DNA of 61,211 bases from Pseudomonas sp. S30 (GCF_016518545.1 NZ_JACVTO010000026.1:1-61211), one strand, 5' to 3'. Positions 16,098-25,566 are shown, counted from the stretch's first letter. Notes: generated by a model not told the origin, from the sequence alone. Numbers and translations are program-made.

Positions 16098-18071
16098 ATG
16101 AGGCCTGCCGTGCTGAAGAATGCTCCTTTGAGTGCAAAGTTATTATTGATCCTGGTATTTCCCCTATTGGGCTTCCTCGCCTTCGCGGGCATCTACGTCG
16201 CGGACAAGCGTGAAACCCTGAGTGCGATGAACCGCGCCGTGAACGCCACCAACGCGGCCAGGAAACTGAGCGATGTGGTGACCACCATGCAGCGTGAGCG
16301 CGGCGCCAGCGGCGTGTTTCTGGGCAGTGGCGGCAAGAGCATGCAGGACAAGCTGCACAGCCTGCGGGGTGAAACCGATCAGGCGGTGAGCGCGATGCGC
16401 GCCCAGTCGCTGGCGGGGCTGCCGACGCCCGACAAAATGCTGCGTGCGCTGAACGACCTGGCCGACCTGCGTCGCAGCGTCGACACCCTGGCCATCAACA
16501 ACGTGGAGTCCGGTGCGCGCTTCACCGACCTGATCAAGAACCTGATCGGTTTTTCCTACACTCTGGAAACCAGTATCGAAGATCCGGAGATCCTGCGCGC
16601 CCTGAGTTCGCTCAACCAGTTCGCGGACATGAAGGAGCGCTCAGGGCGCGAGCGGGTGCTGCTCGGCCTGGCGTTCAACCAGAACCGCTTCGATGCGCCG
16701 CTGCTGTCGCGCTTCAGCCGCAACATGGGCGAGTTTTCCGGGTACTTCGAGGCATTCCAGCGTTGGGCGCCGGCTGAATTCAAGGCCAAGCTCGAGGACG
16801 TCCTGCAACAACCCGCCTCGCTGGAAGTGGCGCGCCTGCAGAAGCTGGGCTTCGACACACCTCTGGGCGAGGCGCTGAACATCAAGCCCGAAGACTGGTT
16901 CAACCTCGCTACCAGCCGCATCGACATGATGGCCAAGGTCGAGGCCGAGCTGGGCCAGGCCGTGGTGAGTCTGGCCGACGCGCAGCGCAGCGATGCCGAG
17001 CGCGGCCTGTACCTGGCCAGCGCCATGGTGGTGCTGATGCTGATCACGGTGCTGTGGCTGGCGGCACTGATCATTCGCAACATCCGCGTGGCGGTGGTGG
17101 ACGTGAACCGCACGCTGGTGGCGCTGGCCACCCGTGACCTGACCGCGCGTACGCAGTACACCGGCAAGGACGAGTTCGGCGAGATCGCGCGCAATCTGGA
17201 CAACATGGTCATGCAGATCAGTGAGGTGATCGCCGAGATCGGCAGTGCCACGGCGCAGGTCGCCACGGCCGCCGAACAGTCGTCGGCGGTGGCGCTGCAG
17301 ACCAGCAACAACGTGGCGCAGCAGCGCCAGGGCACCGATCAGGTGGTCACCGCCATCAGCGAGATGAGCTCGACGGTCAAGGACGTGGCCCGCAGCACCA
17401 CAGACGCCGCCAGCATGTCGCAGCAGGTCAACGCCAGTACCGTGCAGGGCAAGACCGAAATCGGCAACACCATCAGCCTGATCAAGGGGCTGGAAGTGCA
17501 GGCGGCGCAGACCGCGACCATCATCGATGAACTCAAGGGCGAAAGCGATTCGATCTCCTCGGTGCTGGATGTGATCCGTGGCGTGGCCGAGCAGACCAAC
17601 CTGCTGGCCTTGAACGCCGCGATCGAGGCGGCGCGTGCGGGTGAGCAGGGCCGCGGCTTTGCCGTGGTGGCCGACGAAGTACGCAACCTGGCGCAGAAGA
17701 CCCAGGATTCCACCGTCAGCATCCAGAGCATGATCGCCAACCTGCAATCGGGTTCCGAGCGGGCAGCGTCGTCCATGCAGGAGACCTTGGGCAAGGCCCA
17801 GGAAGGCGCGAGGAACATCGTGCGGGCAGGGGAGCTGCTCGAAGCGATCACCGAGGGCATGGCCAATATCAGCGACAGCAACATCCAGGTGGCATCGGCG
17901 ACCGAACAGCAGAGCCAGGTGGCCGAGGAAATTCACCGTAACGTCAACGACATCAGCCTGCTGGTGATCCAGGTGAGCGCTGGCGCCGAGCAGACCGCCT
18001 CCACCAGCCGCGAACTGGCGCGCCTGGCCGAGCAGCAGCAGCGCCTGGTGGGGCGGTTCAAGGTGGGTTGA
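16098..18071 (+). CDS. Methyl-accepting chemotaxis protein with NIT sensor domain
   Basis: 657 residues. TM1 is at about 14-34. A periplasmic nitrate/nitrite-sensing (NIT) domain follows, recognised by TTMQRERGASGVFLGSGG and later ERVLLGLAFNQNRF. TM2 lies near 312-334, then HAMP, then the MCP signalling domain with the hairpin tip VAEQTNLLALNAAIEAARAGEQ. It ends QQQRLVGRFKVG with no CheR-binding pentapeptide. It should direct swimming toward or away from a small ligand, perhaps nitrate or nitrite. The ATG at 16098 is chosen because the hydrophobic segment starts soon after; no strong RBS is visible. Confidence 0.88.
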   Translation: MRPAVLKNAPLSAKLLLILVFPLLGFLAFAGIYVADKRETLSAMNRAVNATNAARKLSDVVTTMQRERGASGVFLGSGGKSMQDKLHSLRGETDQAVSAMRAQSLAGLPTPDKMLRALNDLADLRRSVDTLAINNVESGARFTDLIKNLIGFSYTLETSIEDPEILRALSSLNQFADMKERSGRERVLLGLAFNQNRFDAPLLSRFSRNMGEFSGYFEAFQRWAPAEFKAKLEDVLQQPASLEVARLQKLGFDTPLGEALNIKPEDWFNLATSRIDMMAKVEAELGQAVVSLADAQRSDAERGLYLASAMVVLMLITVLWLAALIIRNIRVAVVDVNRTLVALATRDLTARTQYTGKDEFGEIARNLDNMVMQISEVIAEIGSATAQVATAAEQSSAVALQTSNNVAQQRQGTDQVVTAISEMSSTVKDVARSTTDAASMSQQVNASTVQGKTEIGNTISLIKGLEVQAAQTATIIDELKGESDSISSVLDVIRGVAEQTNLLALNAAIEAARAGEQGRGFAVVADEVRNLAQKTQDSTVSIQSMIANLQSGSERAASSMQETLGKAQEGARNIVRAGELLEAITEGMANISDSNIQVASATEQQSQVAEEIHRNVNDISLLVIQVSAGAEQTASTSRELARLAEQQQRLVGRFKVG

Positions 18072-18091
18072 TCGGTACTGGTCGCAAGGGC

Positions 18092-18123
18092 AGGGGTGGC
18101 ACGGCAATATGGTGGTGCCCCTG
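18092..18123 (+). terminator. Stem-loop after the chemoreceptor gene
   Basis: AGGGGTGGCAC and GTGCCCCT can pair with one bulge just after the MCP stop. No T-run follows, so this may be a Rho-type or weak terminator between the convergent MCP and M28 genes. Confidence 0.3.
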
Positions 18124-18249
18124 GGAGGCTATGGGTGGTTGGACCGGCACGAGCTTGGCGGTCCGCAGGCGACTGTTGCCCATCGTTCGCCACCGGGATC
18201 AGGATGCTGCGCCCGCGTGGCTCGGGCCGATGCCAATGTGGCCGGTAGA

Positions 18250-19866
18250 TCAGCGGGCATCTTGTGTTGCCTGTCCATGTCCTTCCCCGTGCGAGCGTAG
18301 CTTGGGCCGGCGCGAGGAGTTCCCAAGCAATAGCAGCGCCTCATGGATGACATCGATGTCAGCGCAGATGCTCGTAAAGTCCCAGTATCGATTGAAGGTG
18401 TCGCTGGTTCGGTGATAGTTGTGGGTGTCGTAGAAGTCATGACGCTTGGCACCTTCTTGTACCCCACCCTTCATCAGATCGGCGCCTGTGCTCACCTGTA
18501 GCGAGGGTATGCCTATCTTGGCGAAACTCGCTTGGTCGGATCGATAGAAGTAGCCTGCCCGCGGGTCATCATCCAGCGTAATGAACCGTTCGAACGCCGT
18601 CGCGGCGTGCATCAGGGTAGTAGGAAGGTCTGATTGATCACCATCGACCACATTGAGATCCCTGGTTTTCCCGATCGGTACGAATCCGTCAACGTTGAAC
18701 GCAGCGACCACGTCCAGTCCGGTATCTCTTATCCATTGCGCCGCGCGTGCTGAACCCAGCATGCCGACCTCCTCTGCTGACGTCCACGCGAACAAGACCG
18801 TTCGACACAGTGGCGAGGCCTGGGTCAATCGCTTGGCGAGATCCAGTAGTACCGAGACGCCCACTGCATTGTCGACGGCCCCTGGGTAATAGCCTCTGGG
18901 CTGTGCAGGGTCCGACGTCTGACCAAGATGGTCCCAATGCGCGCACAGCAATATGCATTGGCGAGGGAACAGTTTGCCTTTTCTCATTGCCAGTACATTT
19001 CTGCAACGTCTGACCGTTACCTCGAAGCTCAGGTGCATGTGCAGAGAGGCCCGCAATCGATCGGCGTGACGACCCATTGGGCGGGGAGCCACGAGGAAGG
19101 CGTCGAGATCTACTCCCGACGATGACAACACTTCCCGCCCAAACCGCTCGCTGCAAATACCCTCGAATTGCAAGCGACTACGCGGTGTACCCGGCAGAAA
19201 TCGCAATGCTCGACGCATTTCGTTGATGACCAGCGTGAAGGGGCTGCCAAACAACTCATCGGTGTGGACAATGACTGCACCTACAGCGCCCTGTCGGGCA
19301 GCTTCTTCATACTTGTACTCCCAACGACCGTAGTAAGTCATGCGCTCACCCAGGAAACGCTCGCCCCCAGGATCGTTGGGCAAAATCACCACGACCTTGC
19401 CTGAAACATCAAGCCCCGAGTAGTCGTTCCAGTTGAATTGCGGCGCAACGATACCGTAGCCGACGAACACTAAAGCCGTGCCATCGAGCTCGACGCTGGT
19501 CTGCTGAGAGCGCACCAGCAGTTCGTCCTGAACCGACAGGTCTTGCCGCGAACGATCCCCTATCCTGATCGCCATCAGGTTGCTCGATTGCGCTTTGACA
19601 AGCGAGTAACCCAACGGCACTGGTTGGAAGAAGTGTCTTCGCCCATGCCAGGCGACCAACCCGAGCTCTTTCGCTTTCTGTGCTATCCACCCCGATGCCC
19701 GCCGTCCGCCTGGCTCACCGGCACCGCGTCCTGCATAGACAGCGCTGGAGAGCGTCCGACAATGAAGCGCCAACTCACTGGCCTGTGCCTTGTGCTTCAG
19801 AAAGCCGCGCCAATTCGCTGCTGACTCGTTTCTCTGTCTGATCCTGCCAGGTGGCGAGCGACGCAT
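18250..19866 (-). CDS. M28-family metallopeptidase
   Basis: 538 residues. The di-zinc aminopeptidase ligands are visible: H310 and D312 (AHWDHLG), D332 (AVDNAVG), E365/E366 (SAEEVG), D393 (NVDGF) and H485 (YHRTSD). A protease-associated-like insert occupies about 140-260 (VGYGIV, GAVGAVIVHTD). There is no signal peptide, so it may act in the cytoplasm. TAGGAGG precedes the ATG; this RBS contains the stop codon of the amidohydrolase gene. It is the last gene of the minus-strand operon. GC is lower than in neighbouring core genes. Confidence 0.85.
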   Translation of the reverse strand: MRRSPPGRIRQRNESAANWRGFLKHKAQASELALHCRTLSSAVYAGRGAGEPGGRRASGWIAQKAKELGLVAWHGRRHFFQPVPLGYSLVKAQSSNLMAIRIGDRSRQDLSVQDELLVRSQQTSVELDGTALVFVGYGIVAPQFNWNDYSGLDVSGKVVVILPNDPGGERFLGERMTYYGRWEYKYEEAARQGAVGAVIVHTDELFGSPFTLVINEMRRALRFLPGTPRSRLQFEGICSERFGREVLSSSGVDLDAFLVAPRPMGRHADRLRASLHMHLSFEVTVRRCRNVLAMRKGKLFPRQCILLCAHWDHLGQTSDPAQPRGYYPGAVDNAVGVSVLLDLAKRLTQASPLCRTVLFAWTSAEEVGMLGSARAAQWIRDTGLDVVAAFNVDGFVPIGKTRDLNVVDGDQSDLPTTLMHAATAFERFITLDDDPRAGYFYRSDQASFAKIGIPSLQVSTGADLMKGGVQEGAKRHDFYDTHNYHRTSDTFNRYWDFTSICADIDVIHEALLLLGNSSRRPKLRSHGEGHGQATQDAR

Positions 19867-19875
19867 GCAGGCCTC

Positions 19876-20649
19876 CTACAATTCTGCAAGGTTGAACAAA
19901 TGACGAGCGTTTTCGAAAAACACCTGAAGGTGGTACTCAGGTTCGATGGCTTGAGCACAGGCGGCGAGGTAATTCGGATAATCGACGGATGGCCAGCCAG
20001 AGCCAAAAACGAGCCTGTCCGGCTTGCCGATGTAATCGAACATCCAGCTGATCGGTTCGATCAGTAACTTGCGCAGTTTCGCAGATGACATCTGGCACAG
20101 ACTGCCTTCGATGATCGAACTGGTGTCGAGCCAGACATTCTTGTTCTTGGCAGCCACCACTGCAGCATCCGTGAACCAGGGATTGCCGCTGTGAACCAGC
20201 AGGAATTTCACGTGGGGATGGTCGGTGATGACCTCGTCCATACTCAAAGGGTGGGCATACTTTAGCTTGGCCCGGTCCCATCCTGTATCACCCGTATGCA
20301 GGAGGACGGGCACATCGAACGCCTGCGCGAGGGTATAGAGATGTAGAAGCCGGGGATCGTCGACGCTCACCGGCATGAATCCCACGTTGATCTTGATGGC
20401 CGTATACAGTCCATCACGCAGTCCTTGCTCCAACGCTTGCGCACACCACTGAGGCTCAGTGATCACTGCGCATCGGCTAACGCCCAGGCTTCGTAACATC
20501 TGTGCGCTGCATCCCGGTGTGGTTGAATCGGTCATCGAGGCACGGATGTCGAAGCGCGATTTCAATGCCGTGAACAGCGCAAGGTCACTTGGGGAAGCAA
20601 ACTCAGTGTGAATATGTGCATCGAAGATCGGGCCAGTGTAAGTGTTCAT
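19876..20649 (-). CDS. Amidohydrolase-family protein (metal-dependent, TIM barrel)
   Basis: 257 residues, amidohydrolase_2 type. The first-strand ligands are in FDAHIHTE, and further ligand positions in VLLHTGDTGWD and FLLVHSGNPW. The usual Asp of the terminal G-S-D-x-P motif is replaced by Gly (VFGSGWPS), so catalysis may differ or be lost. AAGGA lies upstream of the ATG. It is tightly coupled to the M28 gene (9 bases apart). Substrate unknown; hydrolysis or decarboxylation of a small molecule is likely for the family. Confidence 0.78.
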   Translation of the reverse strand: MNTYTGPIFDAHIHTEFASPSDLALFTALKSRFDIRASMTDSTTPGCSAQMLRSLGVSRCAVITEPQWCAQALEQGLRDGLYTAIKINVGFMPVSVDDPRLLHLYTLAQAFDVPVLLHTGDTGWDRAKLKYAHPLSMDEVITDHPHVKFLLVHSGNPWFTDAAVVAAKNKNVWLDTSSIIEGSLCQMSSAKLRKLLIEPISWMFDYIGKPDRLVFGSGWPSVDYPNYLAACAQAIEPEYHLQVFFENARHLFNLAEL

Positions 20650-20714
20650 CGGAGCATCCTTGTAAATCGACCATCACCGAGACCATTCAACCGTGGGTTG
20701 CCTTCGTCCTCTAG

Positions 20715-21503
20715 CTAACTGCTGGCGCTGCTATAAGACCTGAGGGCGAACAGCCAGAAGACTCTGGAGAGGGCGATGAACAGTGCCGCGAACAACAGGG
20801 CTTCCAGCACAGCTCCCCCTTCCACCAGCCCCATGGCAGCGGCGACCGGTATGTTGGAAACGAAATAGACTGGAATAATGAAGGTCAGCAGTGTGCGGAT
20901 GGCCGGTGGAAAAGCGGTCACCGGAAAGCGCGCAATCTCCATCAAGGTATAACTGATGATCCACACGTCACCGACTTTCACAAACCAAATGGACAAGGTG
21001 CATGTGATCAGGAACAGCGAATAGAAAATGGCGATCCCGGCTGTCATGAACCCCAGGAAGGCCATGACATTGCTCAGGCTCAGCGCATCTTGGCTGTACA
21101 TGGCATAAAAAACGACTGCTCCACCGATCAACACCCGAGGCAGCTCTCAAAGGCTGATCTTGGAGCACGAGACCAAGAACTGGCTATCCACCGGACGCAC
21201 CAGCAGGTAATCCAGATCCCCGGTCCGCACTTTTTCGGACAACGTGTGCAGGCTTGGAAACAGCCAGACCTCGAGCAGGCCTTCCAGTATCAAGGCAACC
21301 CCGAATAGCGCCAGCACCTGCTCTTGATTCCAGCCGCCGAGCGTCACGACTTCACTGAACATCGCATCCAGAAAGTACAGCGCCAACAGTATGCCCACCA
21401 GTGTGTTGAGCGCATTGGTCAAAGCGTTTACACGAAATTCCAACTCCGCCAGCATCGAGTGCCGGACCAGTGCCACCAGTATCCTGACTGTCCTGAGTCT
21501 CAT
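20715..21503 (-). pseudogene. ABC-2 permease (DUF990-like) interrupted by an in-frame TGA
   Basis: Reading from the ATG at 21503, one continuous frame gives about 262 codons with six membrane segments. It is broken only by a TGA at 21147-21149, between SCSKISL and ELPRVLIGG. Both halves are family-like: DYLLVRPVDSQFLVS before it and ALLFAALFIALSRVFW after it. A Trp codon (TGG to TGA) at this position is the simplest origin. GGAG lies ahead of the ATG, which overlaps the other permease by ATGA. Either a true nonsense mutation, readthrough, or a base-calling error. It would pair with the permease at 21500 to form the exporter channel. Confidence 0.78.
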
Positions 21504-22306
21504 ATGCCTGCTCCAGAGAAGCGCTCGAGGCCACGCCGCCACAAGGCACGACGGCACATCACCAAGATCGCCACCCATACCACTTGAAGCGCGATGCCGG
21601 AGACCACCTCGATACCGACCGCCTTGCCGATCAGCAGCTTGACCGGGAAATCCAGCGATGCAGAAAACGGCAGCATCGCCACGAGCCATCGAGTCGCTTC
21701 GGGGAACAAGTCGACCGGAATCAGCATGCCTCCCAGGACGGTGTACATCGACCAGACCATGGCGTCGAGCGCAATGGAGTTGGCCATCCAGAACGCCAGC
21801 AGTCCGACGCAGTAATAGATGTGGAAGATGATGGTCCACGCGAGTATCAGCGAAACCAGGAAACTCGGAAATCGCCAAAACTCGTCGGGCAAGGTGATCG
21901 TGAACAAGACACTTCCCAGGCAAAACACGGTGACTACGATGGGCGCTCGCACCAACACATGACCCACGTGTTCCGCCACGTGAAACCAGAAAGGTGCAAC
22001 AGGCTTGAGGAGCCGCCCTGACAATGTGCCTTGGCGTATTTCGTCGTTCAGAACGAAGATCACCCAAACCGCGGTCAGCTGCCGCACCAGATAGATGCCT
22101 AGGAAGTAGGCGATGAAATCGCTTGTGGAATAGCCGCCGATGACCTTGTCTCTGGAAAGCTCCCACCAGATCATCATCATGAAGAGCGGTGCTACGCCGC
22201 TGATCAGCCAGACGACCAATTGGGCGCGGTAGACAATGGTCACCAGCACGCTGGTGCGGATGAGATATTTGGCGACACTTGCCCAAGCAGCCAGCGCTAC
22301 CATCAT
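21500..22306 (-). CDS. ABC-2 type permease subunit
   Basis: 268 residues with about six membrane spans. The cytoplasmic coupling segment EIRQGTLSGRLLKPV is diagnostic of this permease family, which usually functions as a heterodimer with a DUF990-type partner and one ATPase. The start overlaps the ATPase stop by ATGA and its own stop overlaps the second permease start likewise, so all three are translationally coupled. Confidence 0.85.
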   Translation of the reverse strand: MMVALAAWASVAKYLIRTSVLVTIVYRAQLVVWLISGVAPLFMMMIWWELSRDKVIGGYSTSDFIAYFLGIYLVRQLTAVWVIFVLNDEIRQGTLSGRLLKPVAPFWFHVAEHVGHVLVRAPIVVTVFCLGSVLFTITLPDEFWRFPSFLVSLILAWTIIFHIYYCVGLLAFWMANSIALDAMVWSMYTVLGGMLIPVDLFPEATRWLVAMLPFSASLDFPVKLLIGKAVGIEVVSGIALQVVWVAILVMCRRALWRRGLERFSGAGI

Positions 22307-23289
22307 GCATGCTCCTTGGGCGATATCAAGCGCGGGAAAGCCTGCTCCAGAGAGGGCGCCTGCATGGAAATATCGGTGACCGGTAAATGGGCCAGCAGTT
22401 GCGCCAGCGTGTTGGCCACTTGCTCCTGGGCGACCAGGATTTCGGCACTGTCGCCTTCAAGCTGGATCAGCTTGCCATAGGTCGAGAGTTCATCGGCTGC
22501 CACCGCGCGCGACAAACGGATAGTGACATGCCGTTCATTCACATGCGCTTTTACCAATGCGTCGCGGGCACCGTCGAAGACGACACGACCTTGATCGAGC
22601 ACGATCACTCGATTGGCCAGCGCCTCTATATCTGCCATGTAGTGCGAGGTGAGAACGATGGTGGCGCCAAACTCTTGATTGTAGAGCTTCAGGAACTCGC
22701 GAATGGCCAGCTGCATTGCTATGTCCAAACCGATCGTCGGTTCGTCGAGGAAAAGAACCTGGGGTCGGTGAAGCAACGACAGGATGAGCTCACACTTCAT
22801 TCTTTCACCCAGCGACAGCTTTCTCACGGGCCGGCGCACAATATCTTCTGCGGACAGCAGCGTGCATAACTGATCGATTCGCCGTCTGCACTCGCCAGCC
22901 CCTATGTCATAGAGAGCGCCCTGCAGGTGAAAGGACTCCAACGCAGGCAGGTCCCAGGTCAATTGCTGCTTCTGTCCCATGACCAGCGCAATCGACTTGA
23001 GGAACTCCGCCCGTCGGCGAAAGGGTTCATGGCCCAACACAGAGACCTGCCCGCTACTGGGTCGTACGATGCCCGAGAGCATCTTGAGGGTGGTTGTCTT
23101 ACCGGCGCCGTTGCTGCCGAGAAAGCCTACGATCTCTCCAGCGTCGATGGAAAACGATACATCCCGCACAGCGGGAATGGACATTTTCTCGCGTCGAAAA
23201 TAGGCGAGCACATTGCGCGAATTCGCATTACGGGGGCGATAGACCTCGTAAATCTTGCTGATATCATGGAGCTCGATCGCTTTCGACAT
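22303..23289 (-). CDS. ABC transporter ATP-binding protein
   Basis: 328 residues. Walker A is GSNGAGKTT (about 58-66), the signature is LSLGERMK and Walker B is VLFLDEPTIGLD, followed by a switch His in TSHYMADIEAL. The DUF4162-like C-terminal extension after residue 240 is typical for NatA/daunorubicin-type exporters. It energises the two ABC-2 permeases encoded next. The substrate is unknown. Confidence 0.9.
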   Translation of the reverse strand: MSKAIELHDISKIYEVYRPRNANSRNVLAYFRREKMSIPAVRDVSFSIDAGEIVGFLGSNGAGKTTTLKMLSGIVRPSSGQVSVLGHEPFRRRAEFLKSIALVMGQKQQLTWDLPALESFHLQGALYDIGAGECRRRIDQLCTLLSAEDIVRRPVRKLSLGERMKCELILSLLHRPQVLFLDEPTIGLDIAMQLAIREFLKLYNQEFGATIVLTSHYMADIEALANRVIVLDQGRVVFDGARDALVKAHVNERHVTIRLSRAVAADELSTYGKLIQLEGDSAEILVAQEQVANTLAQLLAHLPVTDISMQAPSLEQAFPRLISPKEHA

Positions 23290-23341
23290 GGTTCTCCCTG
23301 AACATGTGCGTTCCATCACTTCGAATGGGTAGGGCGGACAT

Positions 23342-24163
23342 TCACAACCGATTGCGCGCCAGCAGCTGTAACCGATGCCATGCCGGGTCCAGGCCCGTGC
23401 GCAGCACAAGGCATAGAGTGGGTACGCATTGCAGTTGGGCGACTACACCCATGCCCGGGACCCTATCCACCACGAATTCCGCATCCGTTAGCATCGATAC
23501 TGTTCGATCCAGGTCGACCGTTGCCATGTGCACCTGGCAGCACGCTCGGTCCAGGCGCAATGGCCCATCGTAGTCGAGTCCGAGGTGGCCTGAGAAATCC
23601 AGCCATTGATGGCCGATGAAAAATCTGCCGTGATCCGATGGCGTGATTCCTTCCAGCGTGCCGAGACTGGAGAGGTAGTGAAGTCGTTCCTGCTCTGGCT
23701 GTTCTGTACGAAGCGAGACGCCGATGATCGCAAACAAGCCGTTTTGCGGCATGCGCGGCGACAGGTCTGCTCCGGTGCCTCGCAGATACTGGATCAGTGA
23801 TACGCTTGCTCCGTCTTGGCGAAAAGTCGGCAAGTGAGCGATCAGCCAGGCGGGTTCATCGTCTCCTGTTGGCGCTTGCTCCACTATATGTAGCGGCTCA
23901 CCGCCCACAACCTGGGCGCATTGGAGGGCTCTGGGTAAATCAGTTGAACATAGCCAGATCGAGCAAGGATCCGCTGGGTGTTCATCGTCCGTGCACAATT
24001 CCAGGTAGCCCCCGCAGAGCCTGAAGAACGTGCTGACTCGGCCGTCGACATGCTCGACGCATCGGATGTGCTTCATGAATCCTGCGCGTGTCAACCGTTC
24101 CATGGTGTCAGCGTGCTGGTTGGTCGATATCCGAGAGACGATATGATCCAAGCGCGATATCAC
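23342..24163 (-). CDS. Glyoxalase-like / VOC-fold protein
   Basis: 273 residues from a GTG start with GAGGA 8 bases upstream. The opening RLDHIVSRIS and the C-terminal half (CQVHMATVDLDRTVSMLTDAEFVV) look like tandem VOC modules. Conserved His and Glu candidates (DH near residue 6, YLELC near 54) could bind a metal. It lies between the methyltransferase and the ABC ATPase and probably modifies or binds the compound handled by the operon. Confidence 0.65.
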   Translation of the reverse strand: MISRLDHIVSRISTNQHADTMERLTRAGFMKHIRCVEHVDGRVSTFFRLCGGYLELCTDDEHPADPCSIWLCSTDLPRALQCAQVVGGEPLHIVEQAPTGDDEPAWLIAHLPTFRQDGASVSLIQYLRGTGADLSPRMPQNGLFAIIGVSLRTEQPEQERLHYLSSLGTLEGITPSDHGRFFIGHQWLDFSGHLGLDYDGPLRLDRACCQVHMATVDLDRTVSMLTDAEFVVDRVPGMGVVAQLQCVPTLCLVLRTGLDPAWHRLQLLARNRL

Positions 24164-24218
24164 TACCGATTCCTCGCTGATTCAAGATGGCTGATCAAGG
24201 CATACGTCATGTGCTCGG

Positions 24219-24869
24219 CTACACACCCACCTGTTCCGGCTGGCCTTTCTTCCCTCGCGTACACAAGGTCAGGCCATGTTCCTGGACGCCGCCGTATTGG
24301 ATCTGCTGTGTCACCTGATGCAAGCCTGCTGCTTTGAATGCCTCGAGATAGCGGCCCTGTGGCCAGCGCGTGAGCGTCACGCCCAACTCCTGTGACCAGT
24401 CGCGTGATGCCTCGCTTTCCTCGTAATAGTCCACCATGACGATCAACTCACCGGCCGGCGTCAGTAGGTCGGCGGCTTTCTGTATGGCAGCGCTGATGTC
24501 CTGAAAATAGTAGAACACCTCCATGGAGAAGATCAGCTCGAACTTCATGCCATCGGGTGCTTGCCATGCCTGAAAGCTACCGATGTCGATCACGACATTG
24601 TCCAGATCCTGCACCCTCCTGGCACTGATGCTGGCCATCTCCCGGCTGAGCTCCACGGCGCAGACATGACCACTGGAAAACTTCGACCTGGCCATATACT
24701 CGAGCGCATAACCGTTGCCCGGGCCAATTTCCAGATAACGACCGTCGCTGACCGCTATCGTGGAAAGGACCGGCTCGACCCGCGCCCAATGTTCACGAGC
24801 CATATCCACAGCGCCATCTTCTACTGCCCATTCATCGAAGAGCGCTTCGACTTCCAGTTGGTGACTCAT
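24219..24869 (-). CDS. Class I SAM-dependent methyltransferase
   Basis: 216 residues. The SAM-binding motif I is YLEIGPGNGYALEYM (about 46-60), the acidic end of strand 2 is CAVELSREM and motif IV is FELIFSMEVFYYF. The start at 24869 has AGGAG 6 bases ahead. It is the first intact gene of the minus-strand operon, 24 bases after the truncated PQQ-repeat gene. A small-molecule acceptor is likely, but not identifiable. Confidence 0.82.
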   Translation of the reverse strand: MSHQLEVEALFDEWAVEDGAVDMAREHWARVEPVLSTIAVSDGRYLEIGPGNGYALEYMARSKFSSGHVCAVELSREMASISARRVQDLDNVVIDIGSFQAWQAPDGMKFELIFSMEVFYYFQDISAAIQKAADLLTPAGELIVMVDYYEESEASRDWSQELGVTLTRWPQGRYLEAFKAAGLHQVTQQIQYGGVQEHGLTLCTRGKKGQPEQVGV

Positions 24870-24892
24870 TTCATTCTCCTGCTCGCAAGCAT

Positions 24893-25050
24893 TCATTCTG
24901 GCTCTGGCAGCCATTGGTAGACGTGGACGGCATTGCGATGTGAGCCTATTACCAGATAACCGTCGTCCGTGAGCAAAGGTGAGGAATGAAATCCTCCTTC
25001 CCGTGCAAGTTGCCAGAGCACTTTACCGCTGTGTTGTGCCAACGTGACGG
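24893..25050 (-). pseudogene. C-terminal remnant of a PQQ-type beta-propeller protein
   Basis: The minus strand reads VTLAQHSGKVLWQLAREG then FHSSPLLTDDGYLVIGSH and ends HVYQWLPEPE-stop. SGKVLWQ and the HSSP..DGYLVIGS repeat are the standard blade pattern of PQQ-like (BamB/quinoprotein) propellers. No start or further blades are found upstream: beyond about 25050 the similarity stops and core-type sequence begins. The gene was probably cut by the recombination or deletion that formed the cluster boundary. Confidence 0.65.
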
Positions 25051-25190
25051 GCCGACATGGCCGCCTCGCGATCGTTTTTCGGTTCGCGTCAGCCCCTGCA
25101 GAGGCCGCAGATGCCTATTGCCGTCCCCGTCCGCGCTGGCCGACTTTCATATTCCTATCGCAGAAGCGAGCATTGCAGGACCTCATTTGC

Positions 25191-25544
25191 ATGAGCCATG
25201 ACATCATCCTTCTCAAGCCCGCCTCCTTGGACGTCGAAGATCTTCAAAACCTCGACGAAGTGCTCGACATGGGCAGCGAGGCGTTCGTCGCCGCCGCGTT
25301 GAGCGATGTGTTTCCCGGTTGCCTGGACGGTTTTTTCGCCCATGGCGAAATCTTCACCCTCGAAGCCAGCCTGGCAGGCGATCCGGTGACCTCGCTTCAT
25401 CTGGCGTTGCGATTCGGCCAGGCCTGGTCCGATGATGCCTTCGACGAGATACAGGCACGGCTGGCGAGGCTTTGCCAGGCGTTGCAGGCGAGTGCGTTTT
25501 CGGTCGACGACAATTCGCTGATCGTCTCTGCACATCGATCATGA
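25191..25544 (+). CDS. Small hypothetical protein (117 aa)
   Basis: The ATG at 25191 follows AGGA. The product is acidic, with the opening SHDIILLKPASLDVEDL and a conserved-looking GDPVTSLHLALRFG core. I recognise no named domain. It is followed 22 bases later by another small acidic gene, and the two look like an operon. Their size and acidity resemble immunity-type proteins, but no toxin is adjacent. Confidence 0.65.
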   Translation: MSHDIILLKPASLDVEDLQNLDEVLDMGSEAFVAAALSDVFPGCLDGFFAHGEIFTLEASLAGDPVTSLHLALRFGQAWSDDAFDEIQARLARLCQALQASAFSVDDNSLIVSAHRS

Positions 25545-25566
25545 CAAGCGCCCGAGGAGCAATCCC

